Shown here: positions 1 through 10,337 of the stretch, piece after piece | Numbering within the stretch: position 1 is the stretch's first letter | How the letters are laid out: every line of letters starts with the position of its first letter | Assembly (NCBI GenBank): GCA_001632425.1 | Contig: KV425621.1 | Span: 32,019 to 96,018, forward strand | Length of the DNA stretch: 64,000 bases | Reading direction: 5' to 3' | Source: Neolentinus lepideus HHB14362 ss-1 | Taxonomy: Eukaryota; Basidiomycota; Agaricomycetes; Gloeophyllales; Gloeophyllaceae | Notes under the pieces: model-generated | The model's input: only the letters and a program-made list of their open reading frames with translations | Told to the model about the DNA's origin: nothing | The model's database searches: none | Program-made: the position numbers and the translations under genes

Positions 1-338
1 CTCAGTAAAAATATAAAACAGTGAATTTCTGAAGTAGAAACACAATATGGCATCCAAATTGGGATGCGTGGGAGTGTCCTGGTAGGACGATCTGCCGTTT
101 TAATGGGGAGTAAAGGGATACAAAGGTGGTAAAGTTTTACAAAGTTTTACAAATGGTGGCAAAGTCACCGGTTTTGACTGGGCCTAAAGGTCCGTGGTCC
201 CCATTAGACATTCACGACAGGCCGACGAGCGAATAAAAGCATCACGACGACGGAGATAGCCGGGATGACTGCGCAGCGTACTTAAGTGAGTTTTTCACAC
301 GAAGCACTCGAGCGTATAGGGCGCGTTTCTCCCTGACA

Positions 339-542
339 CATCAGGAAAATGTCAAGCCGAAGGGACTTGGCTTAAATTTCCTTAGGGGACTTAAAGGCGT
401 CTTATGCGGACTTTCTGCGATCTTTCGCCACCTTTCGATGCTTTAGGCGCCGGGACTTGGCTTAATTTTCCTTAAATAAGTCGTCCTAAGACCGAAAAAA
501 GACCGGGAAAGACCGCTAAGCCCAGATGACATTTTCCTGATG
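339..542. mobile_element. Possible 204-bp MITE-like element with 16-bp inverted ends
   Basis: The ends are a perfect 16-bp inverted repeat: CATCAGGAAAATGTCA at 339-354 and its exact reverse complement at 527-542. Inside is a 23-base direct repeat with one mismatch (362-384 and 452-474, starting GGGACTTGGCTTAA). The size and architecture fit a miniature inverted-repeat transposable element. I see no convincing target-site duplication, so it could also be a non-mobile hairpin-forming sequence. Confidence 0.4.
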
Positions 543-1713
543 CAGAACCCTCCCCCACTTACCGTGGGAGTCGGGGACTCGGTGGCGGAGAAGGACGTTC
601 AAACCCTTCTGTATCAATATTCATCAATCCGGCGCAACATAGGTCCATCTATGTGCATAAAAATGTCTTCAGTCCTGTAATTTGGGCTGATTGTTGAAGC
701 GGCCAACTTGGGATTTGCCAGATACATGAATTTTGTGGGAGGTGTACACAAATGTTCTGGCATCCCATCTCAAAATTGGACCTGTTTTAACAATTCTGAA
801 TTGATACATACCGCAGAAATGTACCAAAGATTGTATATACCAAGTTCCGAGTTATTCCATCCAGTGCTGAAGGCACAGGATGTGATTTTGTGAGTAGAGA
901 CCATTCATACCCCCAGAAAAGAACTACCCATGTGATACTTAGTATGGACGTGGCTCAGGCCCAGCGTGTGAGGAATGGTTGCCAGTGGATATGGCTCTCA
1001 TTCAAATCTCAGGGAATATACAGGTATAATTCAACGCTGGTGGTGCGACATGAAATATGGACAACGGATGTATTCCCCGAGCAACTACAATCTTCGCAGC
1101 GCAGCTACATATCAAAAATGCCGAGACCTGAATATTACGGAAAACCATACAATGAAGCCTCATAAAGGCAAGAAGTTTGTGTCTATCGTTTCGGCGCCCA
1201 CAAGTCATACAATTCCTTGTCTGCCGGGTCAAAACAGGTGGCCGAGGTAGGATCGGTACGAATGACAATCCTCATTCGACTTCCATTCTCAGTGGCATAT
1301 TGACCTGTGGGCCTGTACTGAGAGCGGTTTGCCAGAGCTTCAGAAAAGGATCTTGGTGTGCCGGGGTCCGTTGTGGATAGAGGTAGAGAAGCAATGGTAG
1401 AAGACGGTGATACAGTGGTGGAAGGGGTATTGGACTTAGTCAGAGTCAGTAATAAGGAAGCAACTATACACATGTATAATAAGACGGACCTCTGTGCCCA
1501 TTTGCAGGTACCCAGGCATAGACCTCTTAAGCCTGACCCGCATGGCAGTCTCCGGAGTAGTCAAAAAGAAGATATCGCCTTGAGGGTGTTACTGTCTGTA
1601 GCTAAAGCAAGTGGTAGTGAACTAACTACCTGAAAGACCCGGGGGTGGAGATGGTGCTGAAGTCAATGCGCCGGGGGAGGACATGGTGGCGGGAACGTGC
1701 AGACGCGCTAGTG

Positions 1714-1721
1714 TGACGTCA
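1714..1721. promoter_or_regulatory. ATF/CREB palindrome TGACGTCA upstream of VID27
   Basis: A perfect 8-bp TGACGTCA palindrome lies 90 bases upstream of the proposed VID27 start codon. This is the consensus site for ATF/CREB-type bZIP factors, which act in stress and nutrient responses in fungi. Function is inferred from position and sequence only. Confidence 0.4.
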
Positions 1722-1810
1722 CGCGCTTTCGAGTCACGGGTCTTCAGCGATCGGACACAGCCTTCTCTAGATCTTCGGTAACTCCACTCACCACCTTCAG
1801 ACTCATTACC

Positions 1811-4685
1811 ATGAACATCTTCAAGAGCCGTATGTTGCCCTTTGACACGATTGTAACGTATCTAAAATTAATGCTACGAATGTATAGTAATTGGTAAAGT
1901 TTGGCGTGCGTTCTGCTCTCTGGCTCTGAAAGAGGATCACTTGATAGAAGGACCTTCATTTAGATGACCCCAACGCAGCGGAAGTTGTGAAAATATCTAC
2001 CGGTCAGCTGTACCTTGTACGGCCAGATAACATTCGATCTTCTCGGGAATGCATGTACGTCTCGTCTTGCGAGGACCTCATCTGTGTACCCCTGCTCACC
2101 TATTTCTGCAGCTACAATGACGCAATGGCTACTATCCGTCGTGTCCCCTCAGTCGAACACAACTTCCAACTTGTCATAACGCGCGTGTATGAAGAGGGTG
2201 ATCAGGAGCTACTTGAATATGAGGAAGAAAGTGCGTCGCTTTATTTACCCTTGCACTTTAAACCCACTCTTATATACCTGCGTCCAGCTGATGAGGAGAG
2301 GGTCTTCTTGATCAGCGAAGAGCTGGAATTTCACAGCGGCGAGCGCGACGGTGAACCTACTTTCATCTGGCGCGATCTGGAGGGAGACGTCGACGAGCAA
2401 TACGAGTTTGTCGCAACGGGAACGAACGAGCCCACGCGTGCATTCTTCGAGACGTGCATGTACCGGGCGATGTACGAGCGAAAGTATAGGAAGAGTGCGG
2501 ATACTTTGACGGACGCGGATTTCCAAGAGTTTACATGGCAGTGAGTCTTAATATTGCATCTGCCACCACTTAACTAGATAAATTGAGATCCTCACAGACC
2601 TCCGAAAGCGAAGGCGAAGTCCGCTGTACAACCACAATCGCAGGGGGCAGGCTCAGTTGTCCAATCTGAGACCAAGCAAGCTGCCGTACCCTCACTCTGG
2701 CCAGTCGTCATAGAGGCCGAAGCCGAAGTCTACATCTGGAATGTGCAAGACGAGCAGTTTGACCACGTCGGCGACGGTGTGGCGAGGATCGTGCAGCGCT
2801 CGCAATACGAGTACTTCCTGATTGGTGCAACGTCGCAGTCGCAGCTCCTCGCGCACAGGATCGTTCCTGAGATAAACCAGAGGTGGGCTAAGAAGGTGCA
2901 GTCTTTGACGTGGAATGCGGTGAGCGATAGTGGAGACCAGAGCAGCTGGTGTTTCAGATTCTTGGACGATGAGACGTATGAGGCGTTCAAGGCGATGTTC
3001 TCGAAAGTGTTGTGGGAGTCGTTGCACCATACTTCTTGGGACAAGATGAAGGTTTGTAATGTCTCTGTCGTGTGTTCATATTTTCTGCTGAGTTATCTGC
3101 CTACAGGTGGACGAGCAAACATACGTCCTGAGCTCTAATATGGAAGATGTGGAGATGAAGGACGTACAAGATGAAGAGGAGGATGAAGATGAAGTCGTTG
3201 ATGAATTAGAAGGTGAGTATTGTGTCTGTCTGATCCTTACAAAAACTGAATTTTTCACAGAGAAGAGTGAATCCTCCGAGGGCGAAGATGAAGATCCAGG
3301 TGCAGATGAAGACGCTTTGCCTCCGGCCCTCGGGCAAGGCGAGCGCAACTCTCAGCTTACGGTCGGATACAAAGGGGACCGCTCATACGTTGTCCGAGGC
3401 AACAAGATCGGTGTCTTCAGCCATACGGGCGATAATGGAGTTAGGTATCAAGCCACGATTAGTAAACTTTCCACTCCCAAGGGCAAGGAGTTCACCCCTA
3501 AGAAGGTGCAGTACCTTGTCATTGCGTCTGTTTGTAGTAATTTCACGTTCTACTACTCAGGTCATGCTGCATGAGCAAGACACGAAGATGATCCTGATGA
3601 ACCCGGGCGATCCGAACTCGCTCTATAGCATGGACATCGAACGAGGCAAGATCGTCGAAGAATGGAAAGTTCACGACAACGTCACAGTGGAAATGATGGC
3701 GCCCGATTCTAAGTTCGCGCCGACGACGCACGAGCAGACCCTTGTTGGCGCGTCGCACAACGCGCTCTTCCGTATCGACCCGCGCATATCAGGTAACAAG
3801 ATGGTCGACAGCCAGTACAAGCAGTACGCGGGCAAGAATAAGTTCTCCGACGTCGCCACCACTGCGTCGGGTAAACTCGCAGTGGCGAGCGAGAAGGGCG
3901 ATATCCGCTTGTTCGACACTATCGGCAAGAACGCAAAAACTGCTTTGCCACCCCTTGGTGATCCCATTATTGGTATTGACTGCACGGCGGATGGCAGATG
4001 GATTGTGGCGACGACGAAAACGTATTTGTTGCTCATTGATACTCTTATTGGGGAGGGGAGGTATACCGGAAGTCTTGGGTTCGATCGTAGTTTCCCCGCA
4101 AATGCAAAACCTATTCCAAGGAGGCTGCAGCTGCGTGCTGAGCATGTGGCGTATATGAACTATGAGGTGTCGCTGACCCCCGCAAGGTACCCGATGAGTT
4201 CTATGTGTTTTGCGTGTCGTTGAGCATGATGCTGATGCGTTATGTCATTCTAGGTTTAATACGGGTGCCGATCAGGAGGAAAATGCTATCGTGACGTCTA
4301 CTGGGCCTTATGTTGTCGTCTGGGACTTCAAGAAGGTTAAGAAAGGCCAATTGGACAAATATGAGATCAAAAAGTACGCCTCATGATTCCCACATCCTAG
4401 GGGCAGAAACTGACCGTGATATATTGAAACTCTAGATACGAGGACTTGGTTGTCCAAGATAACTTCCGGTTCGGCGACGATAAGGAGATTGTGCGTAGCT
4501 CTCTGTTCTTATGCTTCGTCTCAACTCGCCGCACTTAACTTCTCATCGCGCAACAGATTATCGCCCTGCAGAACAATGTATTGGCTGTGAACAAGAAAAA
4601 CCTTAAGAGACCTACTCGTACCTCTCTTGCGCCCCCGACGAAGAACCTGCGGAGCAGGTCTGGCATAGTCAATGCACCATATTGA
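1811..4685 (+). CDS. VID27: VID27 family protein (vacuolar import and degradation), spliced
   Basis: Homologue of yeast Vid27, a cytoplasmic protein linked to vacuolar import and degradation of gluconeogenic enzymes; its biochemical role is poorly known. The start is inferred: exon 1 (1811-1829) reads MNIFKS and joins exon 2 at 1964 in phase to give MNIFKSHDPNAAEVVKISTG. The N-terminal part holds the PH-like Vid27 module (YQLV-type stretch, FFETCMYRAMYERKY). A second module follows around VVIEAEAEVYIW. An acidic linker (runs of D/E near 3160-3300) leads to the C-terminal beta-propeller domain starting near VMLHEQDTKMILMNPG (3561). The protein ends with a basic tail at TAG-free codon TGA 4683-4685. 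At least eight introns have consensus ends, for example 3506-3560. Assignment is strong because both domains and their order match the family. Confidence 0.93.
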
Positions 4686-4944
4686 GAACGTCTGTACGAT
4701 TTGTCATGATCATCCCATCTGACTCTGAGTGGTCAAAGAAGGATTCTTGAACGTGTATTCTATTCATACCCCATGTATCTCTTTCGACGTTTTAGCCCTT
4801 ACGATGTATCTTCAGTATAGTAGCGTATAATTTACGAGGCTTTGTGTTTGTGTTTGCATTCCCTTCTACTTAGCCACTGTTTTAATAGATCTTAGATCTA
4901 CAGCTTTGAACGGTCTTCTCTTGTCGGCATAACCCGAAAGCACT

Positions 4945-5776
4945 ATGATCAGTTACATCCTCCTCGTCTCCCGTCAGGGTATGCTCATTTGCTGTTATCC
5001 TTTGGAAGAGTTTCAGAACAAAGCACTCCAGGGAAAGTACGACTTGCGAAATGGTTTGTTACGATGCCGCCCAAGCAGAAGGGGAAGATTGTCAAGGACG
5101 TGACGCAACTGGTGCTCGCGCGCAGAACTAGGATGTGCAACTTCTTGGAGTATAAGGGTATCTATTCTTTCATTTTAATTGCTCTATACGCTGACGTTCA
5201 GTTTACAGATACGAAGGTTGTTTACCGACGTTACGCTTCGTTGTTCTTCGTTTGCGGAATCAGCGCGGGAGACAATGAATTGGTCACCCTGGAGATCATC
5301 CACCGCTACGTTGAAGTGCTGGATCGCTACTTTGGTAATGTGTGTGCATGCCTTTGCTATATTACCAACTTTTTCATGGTCTACATAGGTTTGCGAACTG
5401 GACCTGTATGTTCCGAGTTTGCGCTATTTCATGCTGGATTGACGTTCGCAATCTTGACAGCATCTTCAACTTTCAGAAAGCATACGCGGTATGTCTCTTG
5501 ATTGAACCAATTAGGTAAAGCATAAACTCACTACGTCGGCCTGTTCAAGATCCTAGATGAGTTGATCATAGCAGGAGAGCTACAAGAATCCTCAAAGAAG
5601 TCTGTGCTACGAGTGGTAAGTGTCATCATGCAATCGATGCTACCGATGCACATGTACGAAATGCTATCACGCAAATATAGGTTACACAATCCGATAGTAT
5701 CGAGGAACAAGAGAACAGTGAGGACACTATGGCAAGACTAGGTTCGAGAGTCGGTCAGATGTCCAAGACCCTCTAG
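4945..5776 (+). CDS. APS1: AP-1 clathrin adaptor complex sigma subunit, spliced
   Basis: Small (sigma) subunit of the AP-1 adaptor, which packages cargo into clathrin vesicles at the trans-Golgi and endosomes. The spliced protein begins MISYILLVSRQGKVRLAKWF and carries the sigma signature segments QLVLARRTRMCNFLEYK, YASLFFVCGI, EIIHRYVEVLD and [22 protein letters not shown]. It ends with a variable Glu-rich tail. The sequence is closer to AP-1 than to AP-2 or AP-3 sigma (KVVYRRYASLFF, ELQESSKKSVLRV). At least six short introns are needed; the first is 4979-5031 and the second 5158-5208. Length is about 160 residues, normal for the family. Confidence 0.93.
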
Positions 5777-6084
5777 CACTAGAACGCTTTTCTGCAGCTA
5801 CCGGAGAGTTCATATTACCGCAGCACCGGGACCCTTAGTCAGCGAAAGCTCTAATCTTGCTCGCTTTCTTGTTTGGCTCCAGCTTCGCGGCATGAATCGC
5901 CATAAACAACGATCACGTTTGCGGATCAAGAGCAAAGCATCTGATAACGTCCTGTGTGACGACAGCACTTTCATATCGTTCTGTAGCCGTAGCTGATCTC
6001 TATCCCGGATACTGTATAGTAAGAAATGGGTTTGCCGTCAGGTTCCAATACACAGCCAAAACGGGTCACGGATGAGTCCCTCAT
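5777..6084. other. Convergent 3' intergenic region
   Basis: About 300 bases lie between the stop codons of the convergent AP-1 sigma and REX3 genes. I see no gene or repeat; it presumably holds both 3' UTRs. Confidence 0.6.
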
Positions 6085-8063
6085 TCAAGCAGGTTTCTTT
6101 GAATTGTTTGAAGTTGCTTTCGACTTGACGGCGGGCTTGGTTGTGCCCTTGTTGAGGACGTACCAACGGACGAGATCAAGAGTAGCAATAGAATCTTCAA
6201 CAGAGGAGTGACCGACAGTGGCTCCGCCAGCTTGGATGATTTGACCTAAATGCTCTTTGACACTGTAAGGTCACGTCAGTAGAAGGACATCCAATCAGGG
6301 CAGTAAAGCTTACAGATCTCTGAGAGCTCGCCGAAATGGTGACCCAGCCGGATGCGGGAACAGCGCGACAGTGTCAACGCAACGGTGATGGATCATCCTC
6401 AACGTCTTCAGATCGTTCTCCAGTGCATGACCAGCAATGATCGTTTCGGAATTAATGAACGCATCCAATGACTGCCGGATCGAGGACAAGGGCAGGACGG
6501 CTTTGGCATATTCTTCTGGAGTTATGCCGGAAAATCGCGTGTTATAATCGCTGCGTGAAGATAGAATTAGCAGCTGAGCCAAAAGTGATCCGTATGCGAT
6601 ATGCAATACTGACATCACATGCACACCCTCATCCATCCGGACAAGTTGATCAAACACTTCTGCTCCACTCCCGTCCACGACTGAAACTCTGGCCACACTC
6701 ATCCCTCCCGTCGTATAGATCATCTCGCAATCAAGGGCGACGACGTCGAGTGCGGTGTCCTTCGAGCTTGGGCCTGAATCTGAGGAGTTTCGAGGACGTG
6801 TGTGAGAGAACGCATGTCTAGCATGCAGATCTTCCGGTTTGGTCTCGTAGAAAACGTGTGGACCTTTGTGGCAACCTTCGCTATCAGCCGTAGGTTTGCC
6901 GCAGCAGCTATAGATCCGCATTTTTTCGCCTTGTGCGACATCAGTCCCATCGTGTCGAATGAAATTGGGATTCGAGACTGTACGCGCACATACCATTGAC
7001 CTGTTTGGAATACGGCCTTCCCCAATGGAATGTGCACTCGTCGGCGAGCTCAAGCCGCTTCACCAGGAATTGCTGCCTACATCGCTCGCACTTCATCGTG
7101 TTACCCTCCTCACTTGGTTTGTCTCCGCCTGGTCCCTCCGGAATCTCGGTAATGTACCCCCATTTCTGCATGTCGTCCAGGCTTAACATGAGAGGTTCCA
7201 AATACTCCCGGGTGAGTTGTAGCGACTCGAGGGATTTACGCTTCTCGGCGCGCTCGACCAGGTCCTGTTCTGTTCCAACTGATGGATGGGATACTTTGTC
7301 GGGAACGGGACGTCTCTTTAGGGAGGCAACGGACGAGATCACAGCCTATCATCCCAGTTAGGCTCGGAAAGTACGGGCCAGCTGAGTTGACGTACGTTCC
7401 GATACGTTAGTTTGGTAGACTTCTTGTAGACTTCTTCTTCTTGCTTTAACGCATGTTCCGAGGCTAAAGTTGGATTGGAAGGAAGAATGTTTTGGTATAA
7501 TACCAAAAAATGCTCATATAAGGTCTTGATCATTGCCTAGATATCAATCATGTGTGGGATGAACTGGTGATATGGATTATATGCGCTCGCTGCATCACTC
7601 ACCTGTCGCACAGGTATCGCAACCTGAGATTGAGCCGCGTTCACTTTGAGAATGGGAACACCTGTCTTTCGTCAAGGTTCGATGTACCTCTGGGGCACGA
7701 CCGTTTCGTAAGACTTACAGATGTAGTAGATGCAGTTGGCACAGCGACTGGTTTGTTCCCCAAACCTGTCTTCTGCAGTTTCCTTGGCGGCTCCAGAGCA
7801 GCATTCCCGTTACTTGTAGACCCGGGTCTCCATGCAGGATCAGCCTGCGATAAAGCAGGACGCTTTGCAGGGACAGTCGATTTGGTTTCCCCAGCAGATG
7901 TGGACGGACCTGGTGTTGGCGCCGTCTTAGGCCCATCTAATGGTATACTGAGAGACAGCGTCTCGGACGCGTCTGGTCGATGTGAAAAGAGACATCGAGG
8001 CCTCTTGCAATTGTTTCGGTCGGGACATGGTAACTTTTGAAATAGGCCAAGTAGAGAGAACAT
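6085..8063 (-). CDS. REX3: RNA exonuclease 3, DEDDh 3'-5' exonuclease, spliced
   Basis: Rex3-type exonuclease, used in yeast to trim the 3' end of RNase MRP RNA and other small RNAs. The N-terminus (MFSLLGLFQKLPCPDR) carries the CCCH-like zinc motif C-x5-C-x3-C-x3-H (LPCPDRNNCKRPRCLFSH). The middle has AMIKTLYEHFLVLYQ and a Cys pair motif (CERCRQQF). The C-terminal exonuclease domain shows the DEDDh residues: VVALDCEMIYTTGG (D, E), GHALENDLKTLR (D), and GHSSVEDSIAT (H, D). Splice-phase reconstruction gives an intact protein of about 490 residues with six introns, including one that uses a GTCAGT donor inside VHVIDYNTRF. The ATG at 8061-8063 is chosen because the zinc motif follows at once; the frame stays open for about 26 codons upstream. 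Confidence 0.9.
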
Positions 8064-8705
8064 ACTCAGTGCTGCCAAAGCCGTCCACGCGCGAAGTCTC
8101 AGGTACTCTTTCGCTATCTCCGCGTCTACGAGGCGGATGATTTACGGACGTTGTATATCCAACTTGGGCAGATGAATGCCCAGGTGCCGATTGCGGTGGC
8201 AGTACAACACGGATCTTCTCGTGTATACGCGGCGACCGTTCCGCTGCAACAGGTCACAGCGACCCCAGGTGTCAAGGAATCTTCTCCAGTCAGCTGGGCG
8301 ACCAATGGGCAGACTTATAGACGAGGACCGTGTTGGTACAACACACGTAAACTCAATATCGGAACGAATCAGCTGATTGGTCCATGAAGACGCCAGCAAT
8401 GGGAGTTCGAAGCCCGAAACTGTGTCATCAACCGGAGTGATAGTGGCCACAGCACAGCCTCTTGTTTCCGGCCATAAAGTACTCAGTTTTCGAGGCGTTC
8501 TGTCCGATGAGGAAAACATCGATGGCTGTGGGTGGGCAAATCGCCGTGTCCAATGATACTTATGAATGAATACAACTTACGTTGCTTCCGCTAAGCTCTT
8601 TTTGCCGTTCAGCTCGGGTAGCAGCTTCGGCCGGTCTTCTGTTCTTATCATCCGGTATAAAACAGCCCCTCACACCACAGTTTGAGCCATCAATCAATCT
8701 TCACT
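8064..8705. other. Divergent region between REX3 and the kinase-like gene, with a weak minus ORF
   Basis: The minus strand has a 125-codon ORF starting with ATG at 8519 and ending at 8142 (starts MFSSSDRTPRKL). It matches nothing I recognise. A splice donor-like GTAAGT lies further upstream on the minus strand near 8579. This may be a 5' leader exon of REX3, an unrelated small gene, or chance. No phase-consistent join to REX3 was found. Confidence 0.35.
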
Positions 8706-9723
8706 ATGGCGTCCCACTGTCAGCACGTTGTTATGGTCGATGACCAGTTCCTGTCCACACGCCACACCCCGGACAGTCGATACGCTAGCCCTACTGCTAT
8801 TGCTAATGCTCGCAGGCAATGGGCCCAGACACGCGACAACCCCTTAAACGATGTCCCCGTTTATGGCCACAATCCGTACCGTTCGCTCTGGAAGGGATAC
8901 AAGAGGTCAGATCCTCGTATTCATTCGTTGGCTGGTCCTTCAGAACCAATACCTGAGCTGAAAGAGCTGAGGGTACGATGTTCTGAATTGACGTGGTTGG
9001 AGAATCTTGGTGGCGACTTTGACGGGGCACATAATTCCTGTGTATACAAAGTGCTATATCGTGGACGTGCATATGTATTAAAAGTCGTGAGTTGGATACC
9101 TTTTACTTGAGCGGCCTTGATTCTAACTGCAAGCAGTACCGACAATCAAGTCGTCCCGACGATGAATGGGCCAACGGCCTGGATGGGCCTTCACGATTTG
9201 AGAACGAGCGCAAAGCATACGCTAACCTCCTCCATTTTGGTGTTTGCGATGATGGCTACGCGCCTCGGTGTCTTGGCTGGTTCACTCTGCACGTCGACCA
9301 CAACGCCAAGTGGCTCAGTCCCTTTTTCAATGACTCCGCGCCACCGAACGCGCTTCTCCTCGAATTTCTTCCGGAATCCGAGCAGCTAAATGTCCGCAAT
9401 ATTTCTTGTGAAGTCGCGCAGAACGCCATGCACGCGTTAGCGCGTTGTCATACCGCTGGTGTGTTACATCGGGATATAAATCCAAGAAACCACTTAGTGT
9501 TGCCCGGAGGGAAGGCTGTTATCATTGATTTTGATACAGCCTTATCATGGCCGGACAAGAGGGTTAGTCGTTTGGAGATGAAGTGGGAGAGCGAGTCCGC
9601 GTGGAATCTTTATTTCCAACTAATGGTGCGTGGAATCAACTTTCCAGTCTGTCGTCAGCTAACCCTTGCTTTTAGCTACCGGACAAGCTTATTGGGCTGG
9701 ATACATCGCAGACGGCGTATTAG
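8706..9723 (+). CDS. Protein kinase-like protein with a DFD motif, spliced
   Basis: A kinase-fold protein of a kind common in Agaricomycetes, of unknown substrate. Exon 1 (MASHCQHVVMVDDQFLS) ends with an ATP-pocket-like strand, YKVLYRGRAYVLKV, whose Lys could be the VAIK-equivalent. After an intron the C-lobe shows the catalytic loop as HRDINPRNHL (HRD plus Asn) and then VIIDFDTAL, with DFD where canonical kinases have DFG. After the activation-segment region only about 45 residues follow (ESAWNLYFQLM, then LPDKLIGLDTSQTAY), so the C-lobe is much reduced. The last exon starts at 9676 and its stop is at 9721-9723. It may act on a small molecule or be a pseudokinase; the substrate cannot be told from sequence. 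Confidence 0.75.
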
Positions 9724-10337
9724 TTTGAACCACGTTCAGGTATGAGCACCCGCTCTGATGCCTTGTTCAATGCATAGACGCGACCTACAGAACGCTTTAC
9801 ACTAGTTCTATCGGAATAACTACTATACTGCAAGATAATACCGACCTATGGCCCCGCCCCTGGTACTCCCGTGACCGTGGTGCATGGCCGTCTACCCACC
9901 ACAGCTTTCGAGCCATACATATACTTCAGTGCGCCTCATCAGGTTACCAGGGACCAGGGTTATGGCGCAGGCCATTAACGGGAAGTTCGAGGGGATATAC
10001 CCTGATATACCAGTTCGTATGTGAGGGAAGTATTGCATCGATATCATGACATGCATATGCTGGGTAGCACATTTGTTCGTTCTTGGGAATCGATCTTGGA
10101 GGAGAAATGCATCTGTACGTTTGCATGGCGGATTGTTCCGTCAACGAGATCGAAGAAGTCACCGGTGCTTATCCGCATGCATTATGCACCGTAGATCAAT
10201 CTCGGATTCTCAGCCTTTGCCGTTGGATACGTGGCATTGAACCCGTACATCACCGACTGCCGGCTCTGAGTGTGTCCGTCACCGCCGCTGCTTGTAACAA
10301 CAGGCTTAGGGAACAGAGCTTCACTTCTTTGTCTCTC
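9724..10337. other. Intergenic region upstream of LAG1
   Basis: This stretch holds the 3' flank of the kinase-like gene and the likely promoter of the ceramide synthase gene. A plus-strand reading frame from about 10083 runs into the LAG1 5' exons in a different frame and looks fortuitous. I recognise nothing else here. Confidence 0.5.

Larger units (their letters stand above)
1..1810. other. Gene-poor left end, no supported gene
   Basis: Several short overlapping reading frames of 60-96 codons lie here on both strands (708-1633 on plus, 1002-1473 on minus). None resembles a known family, and none can be extended through splice-consistent introns. A small inverted-repeat element (339-542) and a perfect ATF/CREB palindrome (1714-1721) are annotated separately. 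An imperfect repeat of the word AAAGTTTTAC lies at about 131-152. The stretch next to VID27 is presumably its promoter and 5' leader. Confidence 0.6.
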
